Assembly: GCA_002691085.1 (NCBI GenBank)
Contig: NZGX01000020.1
Coordinates: 4,038 to 23,828 of the forward strand
Length of the DNA stretch: 19,791 bases
Reading direction: 5' to 3'
Origin: Rhodospirillaceae bacterium
GTDB lineage: Bacteria > Pseudomonadota > Alphaproteobacteria > Rhodospirillales > Rhodospirillaceae
Positions 8,756 to 15,739 of this stretch are shown here, piece after piece. The notes beneath the pieces were generated by a model. It saw only the letters and a list, made by a program, of their open reading frames with translations, did no database searches and had not been told where the DNA came from. Every line of letters begins with the position of its first letter. The first letter of the stretch is position 1. The position numbers and the translations under genes were made by a program.

Positions 8756-9157
8756 ATGTTACTAGTAGTTGCAGGCGTAATTATAAGAAATGGAAAAGTC
8801 TTATTAAGCAAAAGACCGGAAGGTAAACATTTAAGCAACTTATGGGAATTCCCTGGGGGTAAGATAAAGAAAAATGAAACTCCTGAAGAAGCGCTAGAAA
8901 GAGAACTAAGAGAAGAACTTGATATTTGTATTAATAAGGAGAATTTAAAACCAATTACATTTACATCTCATTCTTATAAAGAATTTCATCTACTAATGCC
9001 TCTATACCTTTGCAAAGAATGGAATGGAGAAGTTAGACCGATGGAAGGTCAAGAGATTAAGTGGATAGAACCCGAGGTAATTACAAAATACCCAATGCCT
9101 CCTGCAGACAAACCCCTAATTAAAAACCTCCTAAAATGGTTGGAAAATCAATGCTAA
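8756..9157 (+). CDS. mutT: MutT-type Nudix hydrolase, 8-oxo-dGTP diphosphatase
   Basis: MutT removes oxidised dGTP from the nucleotide pool and so prevents A:T to C:G transversions. From ATG 8756 (133 aa) the protein opens LLVVAGVIIRNGKVLLSKRPEGK and contains LWEFPGGK, the MutT-like sequence just before the Nudix box. The box spans Gly35-Ile57 with E41, R49-E50 and E53-E54; the usual Gly is Asp56. Upstream in-frame starts exist: ATG 8735 would overlap argJ by 20 bases, and ATG 8669 by 86. I chose 8756 because it directly follows the argJ stop and matches the normal MutT N-terminus. No strong Shine-Dalgarno decides it. The tight spacing implies translational coupling to argJ. Confidence 0.88.
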   Translation: MLLVVAGVIIRNGKVLLSKRPEGKHLSNLWEFPGGKIKKNETPEEALERELREELDICINKENLKPITFTSHSYKEFHLLMPLYLCKEWNGEVRPMEGQEIKWIEPEVITKYPMPPADKPLIKNLLKWLENQC

Positions 9158-9178
9158 ATATAAAAAGGCAAAATTAAA

Positions 9179-9931
9179 ATGGATAAAAAACTTTCTGCTG
9201 CATTAATAATAATCGGTAATGAGATTCTATCAGGCAGAACACAGGACTCTAATATGCAGTTTTTAGGAAGAGAACTTGGAAAAATAGGTATTTTTTTAGA
9301 AGAGGTAAGGGTGATTGCTGATAACGAAGATAAGATAATAGAAACTGTTCACCAATTAAGAAATAACTATGATTATATCTTCACCACAGGAGGAATTGGT
9401 CCAACTCATGACGATATAACCTCACTTTCAATTGCAAAAGCATTTGGTGTTGAATTAGAACTGCATGAACCGTCAGCAAAAAAAATGAAAGAACATTACG
9501 GAGGTAATCTAAATGAGGCTAGATTAAAAATGGCGCATATTCCATCAGGGTCCTCTCCAATTGAAACAAGAATCACTTCTGCGCCAGGTTTTAAAATTGA
9601 AAATGTATTTGTGCTTGCTGGTGTGCCTATGATTGCACGGGCAATGTTTGATGCGTTATCACCGGAGCTCTCAGTCGGACCACCAATTATTTCACGCTAT
9701 ATAGAAGCGTTACTCGGGGAGGGGGAACTAGCAAATCAGCTTGAAAAAATACAAAATAAATTCTCAGACGTTGATATTGGTAGTTATCCTTTTTTTCGTA
9801 AAGGAGAAATTGGTTTGAGCGTGGTGGCAAAAGGCATTAACTCTGAGGCAATTAATAATATTATTAATGAAGTAGAAAAAATAATTAAGTCTAAAAACTG
9901 CAAGTACTGCATTGATGATGAAGTAATATAA
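9179..9931 (+). CDS. CinA-N / MoCF-domain protein (molybdopterin-binding fold), standalone
   Basis: The 250-residue protein has the MoCF_biosynth fold found at the N-terminus of CinA and in MoaB/MogA. Key motifs are IGNEILSGRTQDSN (12-25) and TTGGIGPTHDDIT (69-81), which form the nucleotide/pterin-binding surface in the family. It lacks the C-terminal nicotinamide-nucleotide amidase domain of full CinA. Standalone forms of this size are common in alphaproteobacteria and often labelled competence/damage-inducible protein A. The true role is not established; ADP-ribose or NMN-related hydrolysis is possible by analogy with CinA. It begins 21 bases after mutT with AAAGG ten bases before the ATG. 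It is probably the third gene of the argJ operon. Confidence 0.85.
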   Translation: MDKKLSAALIIIGNEILSGRTQDSNMQFLGRELGKIGIFLEEVRVIADNEDKIIETVHQLRNNYDYIFTTGGIGPTHDDITSLSIAKAFGVELELHEPSAKKMKEHYGGNLNEARLKMAHIPSGSSPIETRITSAPGFKIENVFVLAGVPMIARAMFDALSPELSVGPPIISRYIEALLGEGELANQLEKIQNKFSDVDIGSYPFFRKGEIGLSVVAKGINSEAINNIINEVEKIIKSKNCKYCIDDEVI

Positions 9932-9994
9932 AGTATAAAATAATATAATTAATATATTGAAAAAGACGATACAAATGTTTAGGAAAGAAAATAG

Positions 9995-10081
9995 GCCCTC
10001 CTGGCGGAATTGGTAGACGCAACGGACTTAAAATCCGTTGTCCGAAAGGACGTGCCGGTTCAAGTCCGGCGGAGGGCACCA
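9995..10081 (+). tRNA. tRNA-Leu (anticodon UAA)
   Basis: The acceptor stem GCCCTCC (9995-10001) pairs with GGAGGGC (10071-10077), followed by discriminator A and an encoded CCA. The anticodon stem ACGGA/TCCGT (10022-10026, 10034-10038) encloses loop CTTAAAA, with anticodon TAA at 10029-10031. A long variable arm (TCC, loop GAAA, GGA) and the T arm GCCGG-TTCAAGT-CCGGC confirm a class II leucine tRNA. It lies 63 bases after the CinA-like gene on the same strand. A separate promoter is not obvious, so it may be transcribed from the upstream operon. Confidence 0.98.
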
Positions 10082-10167
10082 TTTGAATATTAATCCGATA
10101 AGACTAAAGAAATATTTTACAAGCATAGATAGTTAATAATAAAATTTTTAAAAAATGGATAATTTCA

Positions 10168-10659
10168 ATGAATAAAGTAGTTATATTCCTATCAGCCATC
10201 CTTCTTATAAGTGGATGTGAAGGAAATCAATCTCAAGATTTTTTTTTGAATTTTCAGAAAATAGAAGATAATTCAACCCAAGTTGTATTTCCTCCAAATG
10301 AAAAAATGATGAGGCTTGCAGAATTTACATGCTATATGAGTGTACTATTATTTTATAAAGATACCATAGAGTTAATAAACGCGAGCAACAACTGGAGACT
10401 TTTTTCATTAGAAGCAGGCAAGAATGATTTTCAAAAAATAATTAAATTAAATATCACAGAAAGAGAAATAATTTGGCCAAGCTTAAATATTCAAACTCCT
10501 TTAGGAGAAAGCGGTAAAATAATTTTTCCAGCAACTCTCTCATCAAAGGAAGTTAAATATGACCGGCTTTTTCTGAAAAGATCCGGTAAAAAAATTGAAA
10601 TTATACTTAAAGATGATAGAGCAACATGTCACTACCCTGTAGAAAGTTTCAAAACCTGA
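10168..10659 (+). CDS. Small predicted lipoprotein of unknown function
   Basis: I do not recognise a family. The 163-residue product has a classic lipoprotein signal: two charged or polar residues, a hydrophobic stretch, then lipobox LISGC with the modified Cys17. Glu18 after the cysteine rather than Asp favours outer-membrane sorting by the usual +2 rule. The mature part is polar and probably beta-rich, with two cysteines (in FTCYMS and ATCHYP) that could form a disulfide. The gene stands alone between tRNA-Leu and a strong terminator. The ATG at 10168 is the only start that gives a proper signal peptide; no strong Shine-Dalgarno precedes it. Codon use is as AT-rich as its neighbours. Real expression is likely given the signal and terminator, but not proven. 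Confidence 0.75.
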   Translation: MNKVVIFLSAILLISGCEGNQSQDFFLNFQKIEDNSTQVVFPPNEKMMRLAEFTCYMSVLLFYKDTIELINASNNWRLFSLEAGKNDFQKIIKLNITEREIIWPSLNIQTPLGESGKIIFPATLSSKEVKYDRLFLKRSGKKIEIILKDDRATCHYPVESFKT

Positions 10660-10681
10660 TGGCCCTAATTAATAAAATATT

Positions 10682-10739
10682 ATGGTGCCCTTGTTTAACA
10701 ACAACGGTTTAAAGATATTAAACAAAGGCACCATTTTTT
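10682..10739 (+). terminator. Strong intrinsic terminator after the lipoprotein gene
   Basis: The arm 10682-10698 pairs with 10718-10734 over 17 positions with one C-A mismatch, around a 19-base loop. The run of six T at 10734-10739 follows, overlapping the last base of the stem. It lies 22 bases after the lipoprotein stop. On the opposite strand the stem is followed by a looser A/T stretch, so it may also stop the convergent HSP20 transcript, less efficiently. Confidence 0.9.
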
Positions 10740-10753
10740 GAGGTAATCAAGAA

Positions 10754-11203
10754 TTAGGCAGCTTTATTAATAATTTTATTTTCTTCCAAAATCTTTATTG
10801 TCTTTGGCTGAAGTGCTTGAGGTATTTCACGTTTCAGAGAAATTTCTAAAAGGCCATTCTGCATGTTAGCTCTAATGACCTCCATAAAATCAGCTAATTG
10901 AAAAGATCTATTAAAGCCTCGCCTTGATATTCCTCTATGAATATACTTTGCTTTATCAGGTGTATCTAGTTTAATTGACTTAACAGTTAAGGTATTATTT
11001 TCTAACGTAACATCTAATTCATCTATTGAAAAACCAGCTAAAGCAAAAACTATCCTATACTCATTTTCGCTATCTTTAATAATGTTGTGTGGGGGGTAGG
11101 TTAACCCTAAATCAGGGGGGTTTGACGCACTCTCAAGAATAGAATTAAGCCTGTCAAAGCCGACCGAAGTTCTAAACAATGTATTTAAATTAATATTTTG
11201 CAT
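10754..11203 (-). CDS. Small heat-shock protein, HSP20/IbpA family
   Basis: ATP-independent holdase that keeps unfolding proteins soluble for DnaK/ClpB. The 149-residue protein begins with FDRLNSIL and YPPHNI, as in IbpA. The alpha-crystallin domain follows from about residue 37 to 140, with AGFSIDELDV, the IHRGISRRGFNRSFQL segment and NGLLEISLKREIP. It resembles class A alphaproteobacterial and IbpA-like proteins more than the eukaryotic-type group. GGAGGA sits five bases before ATG 11203, the strongest Shine-Dalgarno in the window. It converges on the lipoprotein terminator. Heat-shock control is expected from the family; possible elements upstream are listed separately. Confidence 0.95.
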   Translation of the reverse strand: MQNINLNTLFRTSVGFDRLNSILESASNPPDLGLTYPPHNIIKDSENEYRIVFALAGFSIDELDVTLENNTLTVKSIKLDTPDKAKYIHRGISRRGFNRSFQLADFMEVIRANMQNGLLEISLKREIPQALQPKTIKILEENKIINKAA

Positions 11204-11207
11204 AATA

Positions 11208-11271
11208 TCCTCCTTAAGCGATATCTAGTAATAGAAAAATTATATTGTGAGCTAAAAAGCCTCAGTACAAG
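11208..11271 (-). promoter_or_regulatory. HSP20 upstream region: TATAAT box, CTTG element, SD-pairing tract
   Basis: Read leftward: CTTG at 11271-11268, a perfect TATAAT at 11244-11239, then TTTTTCT at 11239-11233, which can pair with the Shine-Dalgarno AGGAGGA at 11214-11208 through seven A-U, G-U and G-C pairs. CTTG resembles the -35 of heat-shock promoters, but it is 23 bases from the TATAAT, too far for a standard promoter. If TATAAT is the -10 box, the T-tract lies at or before the transcription start and cannot act in the RNA. These signals therefore partly exclude each other. Confidence 0.3.
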
Positions 11272-11355
11272 ACCCTAATAACGGCGTCTTACATTACTCA
11301 TATAAGTAATAATTTTGTAATTTCAATAAAGAAAATATTATACGAGGGCTAAATT

Positions 11356-12333
11356 TTATTTTTTAAAAGATTGGGGTTTCATTTCTCTGGCATAAACCTC
11401 ATAACTGGAAACATTTGGAATTTTCCATTCGGTCGGTGCTTTAAAATAATCTGAAAAGTTTTTCCTTGTATAATCATATATGTGGGGTGGCAAACTCTCT
11501 ACCCCCTCAGTCATTTTTCGAGTAATAGTTTTATAAAAAAGATGGCCACTTCTTTGACCCATTAACATCCACGGAAGCCAAGGAGCAATTCGTTGCCAAG
11601 AACCAGTTACTTGTATTGATGTTCTCTCGGGATCAATTAATTCTGATATTTTTGTGTGCAATTGAATTGCTTCCATAACTTGAGTAATTCTTCCGTGAGA
11701 CTCTCTAGGCCATTCTTCTGGCTGGAGTGTAGCTGGTACAGTTGTATTAACACCAAAGTCTACAACTGCATTATCACCTATCAATAACCATGGAAAAATA
11801 AACTCTTTTGTAACCTTCTTTGGTCCTATCATAAATGAATACGTGGGAGCCCATACTGAATTAACAGCATCATTGTGGACAGGCACAACTCGGACTCTTT
11901 CATCAATAATTGGGTTATACCAATCTTCTAAAATCTCCCCTGATTTAAGGTCAGTATAGTAAGCTACTTCTTTGTGAAATTTTTGCCATTTATAGTCACC
12001 TATTTGATGGGTTCTAGTAACACCAAACCCTTCGTACCCAAATAAGGGTTCAAGTTTTGTATCTTGACCCAGATACGCGAGAACATCCCCTTTAAAGTAA
12101 CCACAAGTCTCAACTTCTGGACGAGTATCAGCCATTAATTTACAAAATGCTAATGTATTATGCGATGGGTTATATGGGTCAAATGAGCCTGAGAAGCCCA
12201 GATTCGTATCATATGTTTTATTCTTTTCAGTTACATTTGAAAAACTTTTTCCAGCACCTAAAAAAACTCCAAGGGAAGCGCCCAAAAGATTTCTTCGGTT
12301 TAATAGATACTTGTCAATTGAGGAGACAATCAT
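11356..12333 (-). CDS. DUF1838 family protein with Tat-type signal
   Basis: A 325-residue exported protein matching the DUF1838 pattern by overall sequence; no reaction is established for the family. The N-terminus has twin arginines Arg13-Arg14 in NRRNLLG followed by a small-residue hydrophobic run (LGASLGVFLGAGK), a Tat signal that implies folded export to the periplasm. The mature part is rich in aromatic residues and histidines, with EDWYNP, ESHGRITQ and GSWQRIAPWLPWM as memorable segments. A GTG at 12342 would add three residues. AGGTG five bases before ATG 12333 favours the latter. It is divergent from dctQ across 154 bases and so may share regulation with the TRAP permeases. Family assignment is from memory of motifs, not a profile search. 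Confidence 0.75.
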   Translation of the reverse strand: MIVSSIDKYLLNRRNLLGASLGVFLGAGKSFSNVTEKNKTYDTNLGFSGSFDPYNPSHNTLAFCKLMADTRPEVETCGYFKGDVLAYLGQDTKLEPLFGYEGFGVTRTHQIGDYKWQKFHKEVAYYTDLKSGEILEDWYNPIIDERVRVVPVHNDAVNSVWAPTYSFMIGPKKVTKEFIFPWLLIGDNAVVDFGVNTTVPATLQPEEWPRESHGRITQVMEAIQLHTKISELIDPERTSIQVTGSWQRIAPWLPWMLMGQRSGHLFYKTITRKMTEGVESLPPHIYDYTRKNFSDYFKAPTEWKIPNVSSYEVYAREMKPQSFKK

Positions 12334-12405
12334 TGAATACACCTAACCTATTGCTTCACTTTATAAACCAAAATAGTATGTTATATTTAAGACTAAAGTA
12401 TGAGC

Positions 12406-12433
12406 TTGTCATCATAATTTTTTTAAATACAAA
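12406..12433 (+). promoter_or_regulatory. Putative promoter of dctQM
   Basis: TTGTCA (12406-12411) and TACAAA (12428-12433) are spaced by 16 bases and lie 54 bases before the dctQ ATG. The -35 matches five of six consensus bases, the -10 four of six. The surrounding sequence is very AT-rich, so chance matches are easy. Confidence 0.3.
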
Positions 12434-12487
12434 ATTAAATTAGTTCGCCATAATGTCCTATTAGTTTTATCTAATGAATAGCTAGAA

Positions 12488-13057
12488 ATGATCAATATCT
12501 TATTTTCTATTATCAAAAAAAGTACAGAAAAAATAGATTTTTTTAACGATAAATTAGGTATCTTGATATCATGGTTAACTCTTGGTTGTGTAATCAACTG
12601 CTTCATAGTTGTAATCTTACGGTATGTATTTTCTATAGGCTTCCCTTGGATGCAAGAGCTTTATGTCTGGCAGCATTCAATAATTTTTCTTGGGGGCGCA
12701 GGTTTCACATTCTTACATAACAACCACGTTAATGTTGATATAGCTTATTCTCAATTTAGAATTAAAACTAAATGTTATATAGATATTCTAGGAACCTTAT
12801 TTTTCCTTTTTCCTTGGGTTTTTGTAATTGCATACTCTTCCTCTTCTTTTATTAAATCTTCATGGAGAATTTATGAACCCTCCTCTCAAACAAATGGTAT
12901 GCCAGGGCTTTTCTTGCTTAAATCAATGATTTGGTTTTTTTGTTTAATAATTTTCCTACAAGGCTTGTCCTTAATTGGTAAAAGAGTTTTATTGTTGTTA
13001 AACTATTCAAAAACAAATTACAGCAATAACCTTATTGAGGACGTAGAAGGTACATGA
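12488..13057 (+). CDS. TRAP transporter small permease (DctQ-type)
   Basis: Small membrane subunit of a tripartite ATP-independent periplasmic transporter, driven by an ion gradient. The 189-residue protein has four hydrophobic segments, at about residues 25-46, 60-78, 97-118 and 145-165. Family motifs: LRYVFSIGFPWMQELYVWQHS and HNNHVNVDIAY, followed by PSSQTNGMPGLFLLKS. The HVNVDI segment and the GMP motif before helix 4 resemble the small permeases paired with TakP-like 2-oxoacid or carboxylate binding proteins. No good Shine-Dalgarno precedes ATG 12488. It overlaps dctM by four bases (ATGA), so the two are translationally coupled. Its binding protein, unusually, is encoded on the other strand beyond dctM. 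Confidence 0.92.
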   Translation: MINILFSIIKKSTEKIDFFNDKLGILISWLTLGCVINCFIVVILRYVFSIGFPWMQELYVWQHSIIFLGGAGFTFLHNNHVNVDIAYSQFRIKTKCYIDILGTLFFLFPWVFVIAYSSSSFIKSSWRIYEPSSQTNGMPGLFLLKSMIWFFCLIIFLQGLSLIGKRVLLLLNYSKTNYSNNLIEDVEGT

Positions 13058-14580
13058 TGGGTCCAACCATTGCCCTATTAATGTTTCCTGCTGCAATCAT
13101 ATCTGTACTGATAGGATACCCAGTTGCTTTTACACTTGCAGGTATTTCTATCATTTTTGCATGTATAGGTTACTTTTTTGGTGTTTTTGACCCCTCACTT
13201 TTAACAGCTTTACCGGTCAGATATTTTGGAATTATGACAAATGAGGTTCTGGTAGCTGTTCCACTTTTTGTATTCATGGGGGTTATGCTAGAAAGATCCA
13301 AAATATCTGAAGAACTTCTGACAACAATGAGTGAATTGCTTGGTGGCATAAGGGGTGGATTGGGTATCTCCGTTATAATTGTAGGCGCCCTTATTGCTGC
13401 ATCAACTGGTATTGTTGGGGCTACAGTCGTTACTATGGGCTTACTGAGCCTTCCTGTCATGACAAAAGCTGGATATAGTCCGAGTTTATCCTCTGGAACA
13501 ATTTGTGCTTCAGGCACACTTGGACAAATAATTCCTCCATCCACAGTATTAATTTTTATGGCAGAAATACTTCAGGGTGCAAATCAGAAAGCTCAACTAG
13601 AAATGGGTAACTTTTCCCCTGAACCACTTTCTGTAGGACAACTATTTGCAGGAGCAATGATACCTGGCTTAATTTTAGTTGGACTATACATCACATGGGT
13701 AATTACTCTTGCAATAATTAAACCAGAGACATGCCCCCCTATAAAACTATCAACTCAACAAAAAAAACAGTTACCCAGAAAAGTAGTTTTTGCTCTATTC
13801 CCCCCTTTGTTATTAATAATTTTAGTTTTGGGGTCTATCCTAACAGGATTTGCAACACCAACAGAGTCAGCTTCTGTTGGAGCGATTGGAGCAACTGCTT
13901 TAGCAGGTATTAAAAAGAAGCTTTCTTATAAAAACCTCAAGGAAGTTATGAGATCTACGCTTTTAATTAACTCAATGGTATTTATTATTTTACTTGGTGC
14001 TTCTGTTTTTAGTCTTGTATTTAGGGGACTTAACGGTGAGGAGGTGGTTTACAACCTGCTATCAAATGTGCCTGGTGGCAAAGAAGGAGCACTACTCGTA
14101 GTTATGTTAGCAGTATTTTTTCTGGGATTTTTTTTGGACACGTTCGAAATAATTTTTATAACCGTTCCTATTGCAGCTCCTGTTTTAATCAGACTTGGAG
14201 TCGACCCTATATACCTTGGTGTCTTGATTGGAATGAATCTGCAAACAAGTTTCTTAACACCACCTTTTGGGTTTTCCTTATTTTATCTGCGTGGTGTTGC
14301 AAATAAAATTTTAAAAACTATAGATATATATAGAGGTGTTCTCCCATTTGTAGCGCTACAGCTTATAGGCATTCTAATTGTTTTCAATTTTCCTTCCATT
14401 GCAACATGGCTTCCAGATATATTATTTGGTAATAGCTTTGATTCTAGCATTATTACTATTGACGAAAACATAACAGCTAATGAAAAAGAGGTTTTGGATA
14501 ATTTCAACAACCTATTCAAGACCAATTCACCAAAAGAGTTTATTTTTCCTTTAGATAACTTTGAAAGTCTAGTTGATTAA
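13054..14580 (+). CDS. TRAP transporter large permease (DctM-type)
   Basis: Large membrane subunit forming the ion-coupled translocation path, with many hydrophobic helices. At 508 residues it belongs to the longer DctM subgroup. Clear signatures are GAGVATTxGIVGATV-like glycine-rich helices (here AASTGIVGATVVTMG), SGTICASGTLGQIIPPS, FATPTESASVGAIGA and NLQTSFLTPPFGFSLFYLRG. The last 50 residues (about 459-508) form a polar, acidic, non-membrane tail that many homologues lack. GAAGG at 13046-13050 suits ATG 13057 (six-base spacing) slightly better than ATG 13054, a difference of one codon. The gene ends 30 bases before the stop of the convergent binding-protein gene. Confidence 0.94.
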   Translation: MMGPTIALLMFPAAIISVLIGYPVAFTLAGISIIFACIGYFFGVFDPSLLTALPVRYFGIMTNEVLVAVPLFVFMGVMLERSKISEELLTTMSELLGGIRGGLGISVIIVGALIAASTGIVGATVVTMGLLSLPVMTKAGYSPSLSSGTICASGTLGQIIPPSTVLIFMAEILQGANQKAQLEMGNFSPEPLSVGQLFAGAMIPGLILVGLYITWVITLAIIKPETCPPIKLSTQQKKQLPRKVVFALFPPLLLIILVLGSILTGFATPTESASVGAIGATALAGIKKKLSYKNLKEVMRSTLLINSMVFIILLGASVFSLVFRGLNGEEVVYNLLSNVPGGKEGALLVVMLAVFFLGFFLDTFEIIFITVPIAAPVLIRLGVDPIYLGVLIGMNLQTSFLTPPFGFSLFYLRGVANKILKTIDIYRGVLPFVALQLIGILIVFNFPSIATWLPDILFGNSFDSSIITIDENITANEKEVLDNFNNLFKTNSPKEFIFPLDNFESLVD

Positions 14581-14593
14581 ATTAATTATCTAT

Positions 14594-14627
14594 TTAAATA
14601 TTGAGCTTAATTAAATATTGAGCTTAA
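14594..14627. repeat. Exact 17-bp tandem duplication at the dctP stop codon
   Basis: TTAAATATTGAGCTTAA occurs at 14594-14610 and again, directly adjoining, at 14611-14627. The right copy holds the last codons and stop of dctP (K-L-N-I-stop, leftward). The left copy repeats the same bases after the stop. This looks like a recent slippage or strand-switch duplication in the narrow gap between convergent genes. Confidence 0.9.
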
Positions 14628-15717
14628 ATTCGAATGGAAGTCTTCTTGCATTTAAATATGCTTGCTCACTAATTCGAGTCCAAGGAATAACTTCTTGTCT
14701 AAACTTTAAAAAATCTAATACAATTTTCCTGACAATAGGTGAACCAGATTCGTATACTTCGTTCAAAACTTCATTCGCAGCTTTACCACACTCCAAAAGA
14801 ATTTCTTCAGGAAGGGCCTTTACTTTAACACCATGTTTTTGAACTAATGTTCTTAATGCGGGTCCTGATCGTGCATTATACTCTGCAAGCATATCATGAT
14901 TTGTTGCCTCTGATGCTGTCCTAATCAGAAACCTCAAATCATTATCTAAGCTTTGCCATGCTTTTTCATTTATAGTTAATTGCAAAGCAGCGCCGGGTTC
15001 ATGATAACCATATGAGTAATAATATTTACAAACCTGATAAAAGCCTAATGACAAGTCATTATAAGGACCAACCCATTCAGCACCATCAATAGTTCCAGAC
15101 TGCAAAGCTGTAAACAACTCCCCGCCGGGAAGAATAACTGGAACTGCACCTAATTTCTTCAATATTTTGCCTTGGTTTCCAGGGGCTCTGAATTTTAGCC
15201 CTTTGAAATCCTCTAAAGTTTTAATTTCCTTTCGAAACCAGCCCAACATTTGTGTACCAGTATTTCCAGCTAGGAAACCTCTAATTCCAAATGGCTTATA
15301 AAGCTCATCCCATAATACTTGTCCATTACCATATTTTACCCAAGCTTGCATTTCGTTTGCAGTAAGTCCCCATGGAAATGAAGTGAAGAATGCGCAACCT
15401 TCAGTTTTTCCAAGATGGTAATATGAAGCGTCATGACCCATCTGAGCAGTTCCGTCTGCAACTGCATCAAACACCCCTAAGGCAGGTACCAATTCTCCCG
15501 CAGAATAAACTTTAATGGTTAGCCTTCCCCCAGAGAGCTTTGTGATATTCTCGGCTAATCTCTCAGCTCCTGTTCCAAGTCCTGGGAGTCCTTTTGGCCA
15601 ACTTGTAACCATTCTCCATTCATGTCTATTTTTTGCAATTGCAGGAAACGATAAACCCAAGGCAGGGGTAATAGCTGCTGTTTTAGCTGATTTTTTCAGA
15701 AATGATCTTCTTTTCAT
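14611..15717 (-). CDS. TRAP transporter solute-binding protein, TakP/DctP-like, Tat-exported
   Basis: Periplasmic receptor that hands substrate to the DctQM permease. The 368-residue precursor starts MKRRSFLKK, a textbook twin-arginine signal, with likely cleavage after AIA (residue 28). Family hallmarks include KFRAPG, whose Arg normally grips the substrate carboxylate, PGGELFTALQSGTIDGAEW, and GPYNDLSLGFYQVCKYYY followed by YGYHEPG. The EWVGPYND segment resembles TakP-type receptors, which bind pyruvate and other 2-oxoacids, so a 2-oxoacid or related carboxylate is the best guess. It is the only TRAP binding protein in the window. It lies 22 bases after metC on the same strand, implying co-transcription with that enzyme rather than with dctQM. 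No strong Shine-Dalgarno is seen. Confidence 0.93.
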   Translation of the reverse strand: MKRRSFLKKSAKTAAITPALGLSFPAIAKNRHEWRMVTSWPKGLPGLGTGAERLAENITKLSGGRLTIKVYSAGELVPALGVFDAVADGTAQMGHDASYYHLGKTEGCAFFTSFPWGLTANEMQAWVKYGNGQVLWDELYKPFGIRGFLAGNTGTQMLGWFRKEIKTLEDFKGLKFRAPGNQGKILKKLGAVPVILPGGELFTALQSGTIDGAEWVGPYNDLSLGFYQVCKYYYSYGYHEPGAALQLTINEKAWQSLDNDLRFLIRTASEATNHDMLAEYNARSGPALRTLVQKHGVKVKALPEEILLECGKAANEVLNEVYESGSPIVRKIVLDFLKFRQEVIPWTRISEQAYLNARRLPFEFKLNI

Positions 15718-15739
15718 AAGTCTAACTTTTCAAATAAGC

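Noticed and set aside
9891..10082. Leftward 63-residue open frame starting MVPSAGLEPARPFG
   Set aside because: It is the antisense of the tRNA-Leu gene; this SAGLEPARP-type peptide is a well-known false ORF over class II tRNAs.
11204..11355. ROSE-type thermometer upstream of HSP20
   Set aside because: The typical multi-hairpin ROSE layout with a UUGCU segment against the Shine-Dalgarno was not found; only a simple U-rich pairing is possible.
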